This document shows positions 18,056 through 27,487 of a stretch of DNA of 64,000 bases, one piece after another; position 1 is the first letter of the stretch, and every line of letters starts with the position of its first letter. Source of the stretch: Streptomyces flavochromogenes (GTDB taxonomy: Bacteria > Actinomycetota > Actinomycetes > Streptomycetales > Streptomycetaceae); assembly GCF_000717595.1 (NCBI RefSeq), contig NZ_JNZO01000030.1, forward strand, positions 27,557 through 91,556. Reading direction: 5' to 3'. The notes under the pieces are model-generated. The model was given only the letters and a program-made list of their open reading frames with translations. It was not told the DNA's origin and ran no database searches. The position numbers and the translations under genes are program-made.

Positions 18056-18262
18056 ATGAACGCGCTGCATCAGTACCTCTTCGACACGTACCGCGCCGCC
18101 CGGACCGGTGAGCCTGTGCCGCCGGCGCCCGGCACCCACGACGTCGCCGTCCTGCGGTCGGTCCGCGACCGGCGCCGCTTCGAACGGGTCCTGGCGGGAC
18201 GCCCGGCGCGGGGCGGCCTCCGGACCGCCCTGCGCCGCCGGATGCGCCCGCGCACGCCCTGA
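18056..18262 (+). CDS. Small basic protein of unknown function, divergent from ArsR-like regulator
   Basis: A 68-residue protein starting MNALHQYLFDTYRAARTGEP, with GGTGAGGA upstream of ATG 18056. The C-terminal third is strongly basic (RRRFERVLAGRPARGG, then RRRMRPRTP). No membrane segment and no family recognised. The twin operators end 36 bp upstream, so expression probably depends on the divergent regulator. It is the only gene before a convergent neighbour, so it may be the regulator's sole local target. Confidence 0.65.
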   Translation: MNALHQYLFDTYRAARTGEPVPPAPGTHDVAVLRSVRDRRRFERVLAGRPARGGLRTALRRRMRPRTP

Positions 18263-18315
18263 GCTTCCGGGCACCTGTCAGCGCCCGGCGCACCTCTGAG
18301 CCCCGTCCCCGAGCC

Positions 18316-19473
18316 TCAGTCCAGTCGGGACATGAACTCGCGTACCGCCGCCCTCACGTCCTCCGTCGTCCACTCGAGGCCCGGTCCCGCCACCGTCAGC
18401 TCCGTCACGGCGACCCCGGGCGGGCCGCCCGCGCCCGGGGTGAACCAGCGGCGGAAGAGGACCGTGCCCGTGGCCTCGGCCTGGGCCAGGGACGCCGCCG
18501 TCAGCCTGTCGGCGTCGTACGGCAGCCAGACCTGGAACTGGTGGGTGTGCGGGGTCTCGGGGTGGACCCGGAACCACCCCGTGCCCGCCTCCGCGAGCGC
18601 CTCCCGGACCGCGGCGGCCACCACGCGCGCGTGGGTCACGTACGAGGGCAGCCGGGGCAGCTGCTCGTCCAGGCCCCGGAGCGCGGAGAGGGCCGCCGGG
18701 TACTGCTGGAAGACCTGGCCCCCGTACCGGTGCCGCCACACCCTCGCCTCGGCCATGACGTCCTCGGGCCCGGCGAGCACGGCGCCCGAATGCCCGCCGA
18801 GCGACTTGTAGAACGAGACGTAGACGCTGTCGGCGAGCCCCGCGATCTCCGCGAGCGTACGGCCGAAATGCGTCGGACACTCCCAGAGCCGCGCCCCGTC
18901 GAAATGGACCACGGCGTCGCGCTCGCGGGCCGCCTCCACCACCGCGGTCAGCTCCTCCCAGGACGGCAGCACGAAGCCGGCGTCCCGCAGCGGCAGCTCC
19001 AGCATCAGCGTTCCGAAGGGTTCCGGATGGTCCCGAACCTCCTCGGCCGTCGGCAGCCGGGGCGCGTCGGTGGGGTGGACGGTGCGGAGCCCGGAGACGG
19101 CCGCGAGCGCGCCGCCCTCGTGGACCTCGGGGTGGGCGAGCGGGTGGAGGGCGACGACGGGGCTGCCGGTCCGCCCGGCCCAGCAGCGCAGGGCGACCTG
19201 TTGCGCCATCGTGCCGGTGGGGAAGAAGACGGCGGCGGGGAGGCCGAGCTCCTCGGCGACGCGTCGCTCCAGCTCTTCGACGAGCCCGTCCCCGTAGGTG
19301 TCGAGCGGTCCCTCGCCGTGGCCGGAGGACTCGGCCCAGTCGGCGAGTTCACGCAGCCGCGTGCCCACCGTGCCGTCCACCTGGGTGCGCCACAGCGTGC
19401 GGTCGGCGCCGCCCCAGACCTTCGCCCGGTAGAGCCGGGCCGCTTCCTCGTCCACAGGGTCAACAGGATCCAT
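18316..19473 (-). CDS. Threonine aldolase / beta-eliminating lyase family PLP enzyme
   Basis: A 385-residue PLP enzyme of the aromatic amino acid beta-eliminating lyase/threonine aldolase fold. Marks are YGDGLVEELERRVAEELG, the FFPTGTMAQQVALRCW cofactor region, VHFDGARLWECP (the Asp that pairs with the PLP nitrogen) and the Schiff-base lysine in VYVSFYKSLGGHSGAVLAG. Known members cleave L-threonine or L-allo-threonine to glycine and acetaldehyde. Start ATG at 19473 gives a normal length; longer frames lack family similarity. Divergent from the DUF2520 gene across 125 bp. Confidence 0.87.
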   Translation of the reverse strand: MDPVDPVDEEAARLYRAKVWGGADRTLWRTQVDGTVGTRLRELADWAESSGHGEGPLDTYGDGLVEELERRVAEELGLPAAVFFPTGTMAQQVALRCWAGRTGSPVVALHPLAHPEVHEGGALAAVSGLRTVHPTDAPRLPTAEEVRDHPEPFGTLMLELPLRDAGFVLPSWEELTAVVEAARERDAVVHFDGARLWECPTHFGRTLAEIAGLADSVYVSFYKSLGGHSGAVLAGPEDVMAEARVWRHRYGGQVFQQYPAALSALRGLDEQLPRLPSYVTHARVVAAAVREALAEAGTGWFRVHPETPHTHQFQVWLPYDADRLTAASLAQAEATGTVLFRRWFTPGAGGPPGVAVTELTVAGPGLEWTTEDVRAAVREFMSRLD

Positions 19474-19598
19474 GCAGCGATCATCACACCACCGCCCACA
19501 CCCTGTGGACAGCCACGGAGCACCGCGAAACGCTGGCGTAGCATGACCAGAAATCGTCCGGTACCCGCCGAGGACTGGAACGGAAGGCCGTCCCCACC

Positions 19599-20573
19599 GT
19601 GAACGCATCAGCAGCGCCAGAGCCCCGAGCCGAGGACCGACCCGCCCGGCTCACCGTCGGAGTCGTCGGCGCCGGCCGCGTGGGCCCCGCCCTCGCCGCC
19701 GCCCTCCGGCTCGCCGGACATCGCCCCGTCGCCGTCTCCGCGGTCTCCGACGCCTCCCGGCGCCGTGCCGCGGAGCTCCTGCCCGACGTCCCCGTCGTGG
19801 AGCCCGCCCGCGTCCTCGCCCTCGCCGACCTGGTCCTGCTGACCGTGCCGGACGACGCGCTGCCCGGTCTGGTCGAGGGCCTCGCCGACACCGGAGCCGT
19901 ACGGCCGGGACAGCTGATCGTGCACACCTCCGGGCGGTACGGGGCCCGGGTCCTGGATCCCGTCCGGCGCGCGGGCGCCCTGCCGCTCGCCCTGCACCCC
20001 GCGATGACCTTCACCGGCACCCCCGTCGACGTCCAGCGCCTGGCCGGCTGCTCCTTCGGGGTCACCGCGCCGGAGGAGCTGCGGCTGGCGGCCGAGGCCC
20101 TGGTGATCGAGATGGGCGGCGAGCCCGAGTGGATCGCCGAGGACGCCCGCCCGCTCTACCACGCGGCGCTGGCACTCGGCGCGAACCACCTGGTCACCCT
20201 GGTGGCCCAGTCGATGGAGCTGCTGCACAAGGCCGGGGTCGCCGCCCCGGACCGGATGCTGGGCCCCCTCCTCGGCGCCGCCCTGGACAACGCGCTGCGG
20301 TCCGGCGACGCGGCCCTCACCGGCCCCGTCGCGCGCGGTGACGCCGGCACGGTCGCCGCCCACGTCGCCGAGCTGCGCAAGCACGCGCCCGGGACGGTCG
20401 CCGGCTATCTCGCGATGGCCCGCACGACCGCCGACCGCGCACTCGCGCACGGCCTGCTCAAGCCCGAGCTGGCCGAGGACCTGCTGGGCGTGCTCGCCGA
20501 CCCCTCGGCGGGCGCGACCGGCACCACCGGAGCCGCCGGAGCGGCCGACGGGCCGCAAGGAGACGACCGATGA
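19599..20573 (+). CDS. Rossmann-fold DUF2520 protein, putative ketopantoate reductase-like dehydrogenase
   Basis: A 324-residue protein. The N-terminal NAD(P)-binding fold has [22 protein letters not shown]; a DUF2520 helical domain follows (about 150-290). The architecture resembles 6-phosphogluconate/ketopantoate reductase-type dehydrogenases. The stop overlaps the panC ATG (ATGA at 20570-20573), so it heads the panC-nadB-nadC-coaX operon. That position and the fold make it a candidate for the ketopantoate-to-pantoate step, but this is inference; PanE proper has a different C-terminal domain. Start GTG 19599. Confidence 0.83.
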   Translation: MNASAAPEPRAEDRPARLTVGVVGAGRVGPALAAALRLAGHRPVAVSAVSDASRRRAAELLPDVPVVEPARVLALADLVLLTVPDDALPGLVEGLADTGAVRPGQLIVHTSGRYGARVLDPVRRAGALPLALHPAMTFTGTPVDVQRLAGCSFGVTAPEELRLAAEALVIEMGGEPEWIAEDARPLYHAALALGANHLVTLVAQSMELLHKAGVAAPDRMLGPLLGAALDNALRSGDAALTGPVARGDAGTVAAHVAELRKHAPGTVAGYLAMARTTADRALAHGLLKPELAEDLLGVLADPSAGATGTTGAAGAADGPQGDDR

Positions 20574-21652
20574 GCCTGTTCGCCCGTGACCGCACCGCGA
20601 GCGGCCGGCCCGTCCGCCACCAGCCGGCCGAACTCCTCCGCACGGTCGAGGACCTCCACGACGCCGCGGCGCACTTCGGGGCCCCCGGCGGGAACGCCGT
20701 GGTCATGACCATGGGCGCCCTCCACGAAGGCCACGCCTCCCTGGTCAGAGCCGCGCGCGAGCGCGTCGGCGACAAGGGCTTCGTCATCGTCACCGTCTTC
20801 GTCAACCCGCTCCAGTTCGGCGCGGGCGAGGACCTCGACCGCTACCCCCGCACCCTCGACGCCGACCTGGAGGTGGCCTTCGACGCGGGCGCGAGCGCCG
20901 TCTTCGCGCCCTCCGTCGACGAGGTCTACCCGGGCGGGGAGCCCCAGGTCCGGATCGCCGCGGGCCCCATGGGCGAGCTCCTCGAAGGCGCCTCCCGGCC
21001 CGGGCACTTCGACGGGATGCTGACCGTCGTCGCCAAGCTGCTCCACCTCACCGCCCCCGACCTGGCCTTCTTCGGCCAGAAGGACGCCCAGCAGCTGGCC
21101 CTGATCCGCCGGATGGCCCGCGACCTGAACTTCCCGGTCGAGATCGTCGGCGTGCCGACGGTCCGCGAGACGGACGGCCTCGCCCTCTCCAGCCGCAACC
21201 GCTACCTGTCGGCCGACGAGCGCCGCACCGCCCTCGCGCTGTCCGGCGCGCTGTTCGCCGCCCGTGACCGGCTCGCCGCCCAGGAGGCGCTGCGCGCGCG
21301 TGCGGCGGCCCTGCCCGGCACCCAGAACCGCGCCGAGGCCCTCTCCAGGCTCGGCGAGGCACGGGCCGCCGCCGACGCCCACGCGGTCGCGCAGGCGGCC
21401 GAGGGCTGCGGCGCCGAGGCTGTACGGGCCGCGGCCCGTACGGTGCTCGACGACGCGTCGAGGGCCGAGCCGCCGCTGGTCCTCGACTACCTGGCCCTCG
21501 TCGACCCGGCCGACTTCACCGAGGTGGCCGACGACCACGACGGGGAGGCGATCCTCGCCGTCGCGGCGCGCGTGGGCGCCACTCGGCTGATCGACAACAT
21601 CCCCCTCCTTCTCGGAGCCACCATGTCCACCATGTTCGGAGCCACCCAGTGA
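20570..21652 (+). CDS. panC: Pantoate--beta-alanine ligase
   Basis: Joins pantoate and beta-alanine using ATP to form pantothenate. The class signature motifs are present: [13 protein letters not shown] (HxGH), [35 protein letters not shown] (PanC-specific Gln/Lys), and [12 protein letters not shown] (the KMSKS-equivalent loop). The 360-residue length exceeds the usual 280-310 because of an Ala-rich insertion between about 235 and 295. Overlaps both the upstream DUF2520 gene and nadB by four bases, indicating a tightly coupled operon. Confidence 0.93.
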   Translation: MSLFARDRTASGRPVRHQPAELLRTVEDLHDAAAHFGAPGGNAVVMTMGALHEGHASLVRAARERVGDKGFVIVTVFVNPLQFGAGEDLDRYPRTLDADLEVAFDAGASAVFAPSVDEVYPGGEPQVRIAAGPMGELLEGASRPGHFDGMLTVVAKLLHLTAPDLAFFGQKDAQQLALIRRMARDLNFPVEIVGVPTVRETDGLALSSRNRYLSADERRTALALSGALFAARDRLAAQEALRARAAALPGTQNRAEALSRLGEARAAADAHAVAQAAEGCGAEAVRAAARTVLDDASRAEPPLVLDYLALVDPADFTEVADDHDGEAILAVAARVGATRLIDNIPLLLGATMSTMFGATQ

Positions 21653-23343
21653 CCGGAATACGGCTGCACGCCCCCGCGCCCGGCTGGGCCATCGACGCCG
21701 ACGTCGTCGTGGTCGGCTCCGGCGTCGCGGGCCTCACCGCCGCCCTGCGCTGCACCGCCGCCGGGCTCCGTGCGGTCGTCGTCACCAAGGCCCGGCTCGA
21801 CGACGGCTCCACGCGCTGGGCCCAGGGCGGCATCGCGGCCGCCCTCGGCGAGGGCGACACCCCCGAGCAGCACCTCGACGACACCCTGGTCGCCGGCGCC
21901 GGGCTCTGCGACGAGCGGGCCGTTCACGTCCTCGTCACCGAGGGCCCCGACGCCGTCCGCCGGCTGATCGCGACCGGCGCCGACTTCGACAAGACGGCCG
22001 ACGGCGAGATCGCGCTGACCCGCGAGGGCGGCCACCACCGCCGCCGCATCGCGCACGCGGGCGGCGACGCGACCGGCGCCGAGATCTCCCGCGCGCTGGT
22101 CGAGGCGATACGGGACCGGGGTGTGCGCACCATCGAGCACGCCCTCGTCCTCGACCTCCTGAGGGACGCCGAGGGCCGTACGGCGGGCGTGACCCTGCAC
22201 GTGATGGGCGAGGGCCAGCACGACGGCGTCGGCGCCGTCCACGCGCCCGCGGTGGTCCTCGCCACCGGCGGCATGGGCCAGGTCTTCTCCGCCACGACCA
22301 ACCCGGCGGTCTCCACCGGCGACGGCGTCGCGCTCGCGCTCCGCGCCGGGGCCGAGGTCTCCGACCTGGAGTTCGTCCAGTTCCACCCGACGGTGCTCTT
22401 CCTCGGCGCCGGCTCCGAGGGCCAGCAGCCGCTGGTCTCCGAGGCGGTACGGGGCGAGGGCGCCCACCTGGTCGACGCCGACGGGGTCCGCTTCATGACC
22501 GGGCAGCACGAGCTGGCCGAGCTGGCGCCCCGGGACATCGTCGCCAAGGCGATCACGCGCCGCATGCAGGAGCACGGCACCGAGAACATGTACCTCGACG
22601 CCCGCCACTTCGGCGCCGAGATGTGGGAGGAGCGCTTCCCCACGATCCTCGCGGCCTGCCGCTCGCACGGCATCGACCCGGTCACGGAGCCCATCCCGGT
22701 CGCCCCTGCCGCCCACTACGCCTCCGGCGGCGTCCGCACCGACCTGCGGGGCCGGACGACCGTCCCGGGCCTGTACGCGTGCGGTGAGGTGGCCTGCACG
22801 GGCGTCCACGGCGCCAACCGGCTCGCCTCGAACTCGCTCCTCGAGGGCCTCGTCTTCGCCGAGCGGATCGCCGACGACGTCATCGCCTCCGCCCCGCGCG
22901 TGCCGGGCGCCCCGGTGCCGCACGCGACCCCGGTGACCCTGCCGCTGCCCGTGGCCGGCGCCCGGACCCGTATCCAGCGGATCATGACGGCCGGCGCCGG
23001 GGTGCTGCGCTCCGAGGCCAGCCTGCGGGAGGCCGCCGAGGCCCTCGACGCGCTGCACAGCGACGCCGTCGCGGGCGGCACCGACGACACCAAGGCGGGC
23101 GAGCCGGGCGTGGACGCCTGGGAGACCACCAACCTGCTCTGCGTCTCCCGGGTCCTGGTCGCCGCCGCCCGCCGCCGCGAGGAGACCCGCGGCTGCCACT
23201 GGCGCGAGGACCACCCGGACCGCGACGACACGGACTGGCGCCGGCATCTCGTCGTACGCCTCACCCCGGAGCGGACCCTCGACGTCCGCACGACCGGCAC
23301 GCATGACTTTCCCCCCACCTCCGAAGCCCCCAGGGAGCCGTAA
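21649..23343 (+). CDS. nadB: L-aspartate oxidase
   Basis: Flavoenzyme that oxidises L-aspartate to iminoaspartate, the first step of de novo NAD synthesis. 564 residues with the FAD-binding [16 protein letters not shown], the [13 protein letters not shown] substrate loop, the [17 protein letters not shown] segment, [13 protein letters not shown] and HPTVLF, and the FAD-site [28 protein letters not shown] start at 21649 overlaps the panC stop (GTGA). nadA (quinolinate synthase) is not in this window. nadC begins immediately after the stop. Confidence 0.94.
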   Translation: MTGIRLHAPAPGWAIDADVVVVGSGVAGLTAALRCTAAGLRAVVVTKARLDDGSTRWAQGGIAAALGEGDTPEQHLDDTLVAGAGLCDERAVHVLVTEGPDAVRRLIATGADFDKTADGEIALTREGGHHRRRIAHAGGDATGAEISRALVEAIRDRGVRTIEHALVLDLLRDAEGRTAGVTLHVMGEGQHDGVGAVHAPAVVLATGGMGQVFSATTNPAVSTGDGVALALRAGAEVSDLEFVQFHPTVLFLGAGSEGQQPLVSEAVRGEGAHLVDADGVRFMTGQHELAELAPRDIVAKAITRRMQEHGTENMYLDARHFGAEMWEERFPTILAACRSHGIDPVTEPIPVAPAAHYASGGVRTDLRGRTTVPGLYACGEVACTGVHGANRLASNSLLEGLVFAERIADDVIASAPRVPGAPVPHATPVTLPLPVAGARTRIQRIMTAGAGVLRSEASLREAAEALDALHSDAVAGGTDDTKAGEPGVDAWETTNLLCVSRVLVAAARRREETRGCHWREDHPDRDDTDWRRHLVVRLTPERTLDVRTTGTHDFPPTSEAPREP

Positions 23344-24366
23344 GTGACCACGCCCGAGGAAGCCCGTCCGAAGCCCGTGGACGTCCCTCTCATCCAGATC
23401 AACTCGGTCTCCTCCGACGAGGAGGCCGGTGGCTGCGGCGACGGCTGTGGCTGCGGCGGCGGCGAGGAGTTCGAGTGCGGGCTCGACCCCGCGCTCGCCG
23501 AGCTCCTCGCGGACGCCGGTCTCGACCCCGTACAGGTCGAGGACATCGCCCACCTAGCGATCGCCGAGGACCTCGACGGCGGCGTGGACGTGACGACCGT
23601 GGCGACCGTCCCCGAGGACGCCGTCGCCACCGCCGACTTCACCGCCCGCGAGGCCGGTGTCGTGGCCGGTCTGCGCGTGGCCGAGGCCGTGCTCTCGATC
23701 GTCTGCGACGACGAGTTCGAGGTCGAGCGGCACGTCGAGGACGGCGAGCGCGTCGAGGCCGGGCAGGTGCTCCTCAGCGTCACCGCCCGCACCCGCGACC
23801 TGCTCACCGGCGAGCGCAGCGCGCTCAACATCCTGTGCCGCCTCTCCGGCATCGCCACCGCCACGCGCGCGTGGGCGGACGTCCTGGAGGGCACGAAGGC
23901 CAAGGTCCGTGACACCCGCAAGACGACGCCGGGGCTGCGCGCCCTGGAGAAGTACGCGGTCCGCTGCGGCGGCGGCGTCAACCACCGCATGTCGCTCTCC
24001 GACGCGGCCCTGGTGAAGGACAACCACGTGGTGGCGGCCGGCGGCGTGGCCGAGGCCTTCAAGGCCGTGCGCGAGCTGTTCCCCGAGCTGCCCATCGAGG
24101 TCGAGGTCGACACGATGCACCAGGTCCGCGAGGTCCTGGACGCGGGCGCCGACCTGATCCTGCTCGACAACTTCACCCCGGGGGAGACCGAGGAGGCCGT
24201 CGCCCTCGTCGCGGGCCGCGCCGCCCTGGAGTCCTCGGGCCGGCTGACCCTGGAGAACGCGGCCGCGTACGCCGCGACCGGCGTGGACTACCTGGCGGTC
24301 GGCGGCCTCACCCACTCCTCCCCGATCCTCGACATCGGCCTGGACCTGCGCGAGGTGCGGGCCTGA
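23344..24366 (+). CDS. nadC: Quinolinate phosphoribosyltransferase with Cys-rich N-terminal extension
   Basis: Converts quinolinate and PRPP to nicotinate mononucleotide. The 340 residues include the core from about residue 48: LAIAEDLDGGVDVTT, TGERSALNILCRLSGIAT, RDTRKTTPGLRALEKYAVRCGGGVNHR (the signature), LVKDNHV, and IEVEVDTMHQV and LILLDNF. Typical NadC is 280-300 residues; the extra N-terminus contains GGCGDGCGCGGGEEFECG with Cys31, 35, 37 and 45, a possible metal site. GTG 23344 directly follows the nadB stop. Its TGA overlaps the coaX ATG by one base. Confidence 0.92.
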   Translation: MTTPEEARPKPVDVPLIQINSVSSDEEAGGCGDGCGCGGGEEFECGLDPALAELLADAGLDPVQVEDIAHLAIAEDLDGGVDVTTVATVPEDAVATADFTAREAGVVAGLRVAEAVLSIVCDDEFEVERHVEDGERVEAGQVLLSVTARTRDLLTGERSALNILCRLSGIATATRAWADVLEGTKAKVRDTRKTTPGLRALEKYAVRCGGGVNHRMSLSDAALVKDNHVVAAGGVAEAFKAVRELFPELPIEVEVDTMHQVREVLDAGADLILLDNFTPGETEEAVALVAGRAALESSGRLTLENAAAYAATGVDYLAVGGLTHSSPILDIGLDLREVRA

Positions 24367-25172
24367 TGCTGCTCACCATCGACGTCGGCAACACGCACAC
24401 GGTCCTCGGTCTCTTCGACGGTGACGAGATCGTCGAGCACTGGCGGATCTCCACCGATCCGAGCCGCACCGCCGACGAGATGGCGGTCCTGCTCCAGGGC
24501 CTCATGGGCATGCACCCGCTGCTCGGCGTCGAGCTGAGCGACGGCATCGAGGGGATCGCCATCTGCGCGACGGTCCCCTCGGTGCTGCACGAGCTGCGCG
24601 AGGTCACGCGGCGGTACTACGGGGACGTTCCGGCGGTCCTGGTGGAGCCCGGCGTCAAGACGGGCGTCCCGATCCTCACGGACAACCCCAAGGAGGTCGG
24701 CGCGGACCGCGTGATCAACGCGGTCGCCGCCGTCGAGCTCTACGGCGGTCCGGCGATCGTCGTCGACTTCGGTACGGCGACGACGTACGACGCGATCACC
24801 ACGCGCGGGGAGTACGCGGGCGGGGCGATCGCGCCGGGCATCGAGATCTCGGTCGAGGCCCTCGGGGTCAAGGGCGCCATGCTCCGCAAGATCGAGCTGG
24901 CCAGGCCGCGCAGCGTCATCGGCAAGAACACGGTCGAGGCGATGCAGTCCGGCATCGTCTACGGCTACGCGGGCCAGGTCGACGGCGTCGTCGCCCGCAT
25001 GAAGCGGGAGCTCGTCGGCCCCGCCGGCGACCCGTCGGACGTGACCGTGATCGCGACCGGCGGCCTGGCGCCGATGGTCCTCGCCGACTCCAAGGAGATC
25101 GACGAGCACGAGCCCTGGCTGACCCTGATCGGCCTGCGCCTGGTGTACGAGCGGAACGTCTCCCGCATGTGA
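24366..25172 (+). CDS. coaX: Type III pantothenate kinase
   Basis: Phosphorylates pantothenate in CoA synthesis. 268 residues of the acetate-kinase/hsp70 fold: phosphate 1 loop LLTIDVGNTHTVLGLF, GADRVINAVAA, the phosphate 2 motif VVDFGTATTYDAI, and GAIAPGIEIS and the adenosine motif VIATGGLA. Start ATG 24366 overlaps the nadC stop (TGATG). It closes the vitamin B5/NAD operon, and a hairpin (25176-25200) follows. This isoform uses a monovalent cation and is not feedback-inhibited by CoA in characterised members. Confidence 0.94.
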   Translation: MLLTIDVGNTHTVLGLFDGDEIVEHWRISTDPSRTADEMAVLLQGLMGMHPLLGVELSDGIEGIAICATVPSVLHELREVTRRYYGDVPAVLVEPGVKTGVPILTDNPKEVGADRVINAVAAVELYGGPAIVVDFGTATTYDAITTRGEYAGGAIAPGIEISVEALGVKGAMLRKIELARPRSVIGKNTVEAMQSGIVYGYAGQVDGVVARMKRELVGPAGDPSDVTVIATGGLAPMVLADSKEIDEHEPWLTLIGLRLVYERNVSRM

Positions 25173-25175
25173 GAG

Positions 25176-25200
25176 CCGGGGGCGGCCTCGCGGCCCCCGG
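25176..25200 (+). terminator. Hairpin after coaX
   Basis: CCGGGGGC at 25176-25183 pairs with GCCCCCGG at 25193-25200 around a 9-nt loop, 4 bp past the coaX stop. No T-run follows. Confidence 0.6.
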
Positions 25201-25338
25201 TCTCCGGCCCCGGTCTCCGGCCCCGCTCTGCGGCGCCCCGTCCCCGGTCGGCGCCCCGTCGTCCCCGGCCCGGCTGTCGTCGGCGCGCCGGAATGATCGC
25301 TAAGAGGAAATTGTCCGATTAGCGCGTATCGTCGGCCC

Positions 25339-25947
25339 ATGCCCACGCCATACGGATCCCGCGGCGGCATGGCGTTCAGCGCGGACGAGCTGCGTGTGCT
25401 CCGCCGTGCCCTCGCCGTCGCCCTCCACCCCGCCCCCCTCCAGGACGAGGACGTCCAGGACACACTGCTCCTGGCCGAATCCGTGGACGAGGCCGTGCGC
25501 GAGGCCGGCCGGCTGCGCGCCTTCCTCCTCGACGACCTGGCCCGCTATCGCGAGGCGCTGCCCGGGTCGCTCGGCGGCTATCTGGAGCTCCTCCAGGACG
25601 CCCTCGCCGCCGGGTACGACCCCGCGGCCGACGACCTCGCCGCCCTGCGCGCGCTGCGCCGCAACCCCGCGGCCGCCGCGCTGCTCGCCCGCTGCCAGAT
25701 CCTCGCCGAGCGCTCGGTGCGCGCCCGCCTGGCCCGGGTCTCCCAGGCCACCACCACCCCCGTGGCCGCCACCCCGGGTCCCAGAACCCGGCTGCTGGCC
25801 CTCCCCGGCGGGCGTGCGGCGGCCGACGAGCCCAAGCCGACACCGCCGGCGCCGGCCGAGCGTCCGGTGCCCAAGCCGTCCGAGGTCTTCCCGCCACGCC
25901 GGAGGCCCGTACCTCCGCCCCCGCCGGAGGAGCGGGTCGCCGGATAG
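25339..25947 (+). CDS. Conserved streptomycete protein of unknown function
   Basis: A 202-residue soluble protein without recognised domain. Residues 1-135 are helical and Ala/Leu/Arg-rich (FSADELRVLRRALAVALHP, then LDDLARYREALPGSLGGYLELLQDAL); the last 65 residues are Pro-rich and disordered-looking (PPRRRPVPPPPPEER). A TATCGT at 25327-25332 close to the ATG suggests a possible leaderless transcript. It is followed 14 bp later by a small membrane protein on the same strand. No function can be assigned. Confidence 0.72.
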   Translation: MPTPYGSRGGMAFSADELRVLRRALAVALHPAPLQDEDVQDTLLLAESVDEAVREAGRLRAFLLDDLARYREALPGSLGGYLELLQDALAAGYDPAADDLAALRALRRNPAAAALLARCQILAERSVRARLARVSQATTTPVAATPGPRTRLLALPGGRAAADEPKPTPPAPAERPVPKPSEVFPPRRRPVPPPPPEERVAG

Positions 25948-25961
25948 CTAGTCTGGTCGCC

Positions 25962-26144
25962 ATGGACTACGTATCCGCGCTCGTGCCGCCCATCGTGATG
26001 GCCGTCTTCTTCTTCGGTGTCGTCGCGATCATCATCAAGAGCCAGGGCGGGCCGAACAAGGCCAAGGAGGACGCGATCGTGGACGCCGCGATCGCCCGCG
26101 CCGAGGCCGTGCGCCAGCCGGCGGACAACGGCGCCAAGGACTGA
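25962..26144 (+). CDS. Small single-pass membrane protein
   Basis: A 60-residue protein with one membrane segment (about 8-26, ALVPPIVMAVFFFGVVAIII) and a charged cytoplasmic tail (KAKEDAIVDAAIARAEAVRQ) that is likely helical. It follows the preceding hypothetical gene by 14 bp and is closed by a strong rho-independent terminator at 26180-26214. Function unknown; the pair probably forms a two-gene unit. Confidence 0.78.
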   Translation: MDYVSALVPPIVMAVFFFGVVAIIIKSQGGPNKAKEDAIVDAAIARAEAVRQPADNGAKD

Positions 26145-26179
26145 GGTCCGGCGCGGCCCACGAAGCACCGCGGTACCGG

Positions 26180-26214
26180 GGACGTACGACCCTTTGAGGT
26201 CGTACGTCCTTTTT
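26180..26214 (+). terminator. Rho-independent terminator
   Basis: A perfect 12-bp stem, GGACGTACGACC (26180-26191) with GGTCGTACGTCC (26198-26209), loop CTTTGA, followed by TTTTT (26210-26214). One of the clearest canonical terminators in the window. Confidence 0.92.
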
Positions 26215-26272
26215 GTTGCGTTTCCTTCCTTGAATGACACGCTACCGGCGCTTTGCGCACTAAAGTGGCGTT

Positions 26273-26734
26273 GTGCCCCGTCCTTTGGGAGAGCTCGAAG
26301 ACGCCGTCATGACGCGCGTCTGGCAATGGAACCGTCCGGTGACCGTCCGAGAAGTTCTCGAGGACCTTCAGCAGGAACGGTCCATCGCCTACACCACCGT
26401 CATGACCGTCATGGACAATCTCCATCAGAAGGGCTGGGTCCGCCGAGAAGTCGAAGGCCGCGCCTATCGATATACGGCGGTCTCCACCCGCGCCGCATAC
26501 GCGGCCGCGTTGATGAACGAGGGATGGGCCCAGAGCGACAACCCCGCCGCCGCGCTCGTCGCCTTCTTCGGGATGATGTCGCAGGACCAGCGTGAGGCCC
26601 TGAACGACGCCATCCGCATCGTCCAGCGCGACAACCCGCTTCCCGACCCCACCCCCGCTTCCGCTCCCGCCGCGCCCGAGCAGGGAACCGAGGAGACCGG
26701 CGGAACCGGTGCAACCGGGGCCCGAGAGCGATAA
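26273..26734 (+). CDS. BlaI/MecI/CopY-family transcriptional regulator
   Basis: A 153-residue winged-helix regulator: LGELEDAVMTRVWQWNRPVTVREVLEDLQ, the recognition region IAYTTVMTVMDNLHQKGWVRRE, and wing GRAYRYTAVSTRAAYAAAL. Members repress beta-lactamase, copper or respiratory genes and are often inactivated by a partner protease; none is encoded beside it. The C-terminal 30 residues are Pro/Gly/Thr-rich. GTG 26273 lies 6 bp after a TAAAGT -10-like hexamer (26261-26266), so the transcript is probably leaderless. That hexamer is inside the palindrome CACTAAAGTG, a possible autoregulatory site. Confidence 0.88.
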   Translation: MPRPLGELEDAVMTRVWQWNRPVTVREVLEDLQQERSIAYTTVMTVMDNLHQKGWVRREVEGRAYRYTAVSTRAAYAAALMNEGWAQSDNPAAALVAFFGMMSQDQREALNDAIRIVQRDNPLPDPTPASAPAAPEQGTEETGGTGATGARER

Positions 26735-26763
26735 CCGCACCCCCGGGGCGATAGCGTCCCCCC

Positions 26764-27309
26764 ATGTCGCCGTCCGCTTCCCCGGCCGCCTCCGCGGCCT
26801 CCGCCAAAGCCGTCACCGTACGCAGGGCACGTACCGGAGATGTCGCCGCGGTCCGCCGTCTCGTCGATCCCTTCGTCCAGCGCGGGATCCTGCTCGACAA
26901 GGCGACCGTCACCCTTTACGAGTCCATCCAGGAGTTCTGGGTGGCGGAACGCGACGAGGACGCCACCGTCGTCGGCTGCGGCGCTCTCCATGTGATGTGG
27001 GAAGACCTCGCGGAAGTCCGTACTCTCGCCGTCGATCCCGACTTCAAGGGCGCCGGCGTAGGACATCAGGTGCTGGACAAGTTGTTGCACACCGCCCGAT
27101 GGCTCGGGGTGCGGCGGGTATTCTGCCTGACCTTCGAAGTCGACTTCTTCGTGAAGCACGGCTTCGTCGAGATCGGCGAGACCCCGGTCGACGGAGATGT
27201 CTACAGCGAGCTCCTCCGTTCCTATGACGAGGGAGTCGCCGAGTTCCTCGGTCTCGAACGAGTGAAGCCGAACACCTTGGGCAACAGCCGGATGCTTCTG
27301 CACCTGTGA
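26764..27309 (+). CDS. Amino-acid N-acetyltransferase (GNAT, short ArgA type)
   Basis: A 181-residue GNAT protein resembling the short N-acetylglutamate synthase of actinobacteria (Rv2747 type): VTVRRARTGDVAAVRRLVDPFVQRGILL, VVGCGALHVMWEDLAEVRTLAVDPDFKGAGVGHQVLD (acetyl-CoA loop), VFCLTFEVDFFVKHGF. It would acetylate glutamate (or glutamine) in arginine synthesis. The N-terminal 15 residues are Ser/Ala-rich and a later start is possible. It lies 30 bp after the BlaI-like gene. Confidence 0.88.
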   Translation: MSPSASPAASAASAKAVTVRRARTGDVAAVRRLVDPFVQRGILLDKATVTLYESIQEFWVAERDEDATVVGCGALHVMWEDLAEVRTLAVDPDFKGAGVGHQVLDKLLHTARWLGVRRVFCLTFEVDFFVKHGFVEIGETPVDGDVYSELLRSYDEGVAEFLGLERVKPNTLGNSRMLLHL

Positions 27310-27324
27310 CGCGGAACGCGGGAC

Positions 27325-27366
27325 GGAACCCCGCGGGGAACCCCGGTGGAACCCCGACGGAACCCT
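27325..27366. repeat. Four GGAACCCC-type boxes spaced 11-12 bp in the lsr2 upstream region
   Basis: GGAACCCC at 27325, 27337 and 27348, and GGAACCCT at 27359. Spacing is close to one helical turn, so all boxes face one side of DNA. They lie between the acetyltransferase stop and lsr2. Confidence 0.75.
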
Positions 27367-27487
27367 ATGTCCGAATCGCGCACGTTTCCCGCGTTGCCGA
27401 GGTTCTGAACCTCTGCCAGGGGTTTGTGTTTTTCCGGGAAAAGCGGTTTCCTTTCCGCGTACTGCATTTTCGATGAAAGGAAATCCG

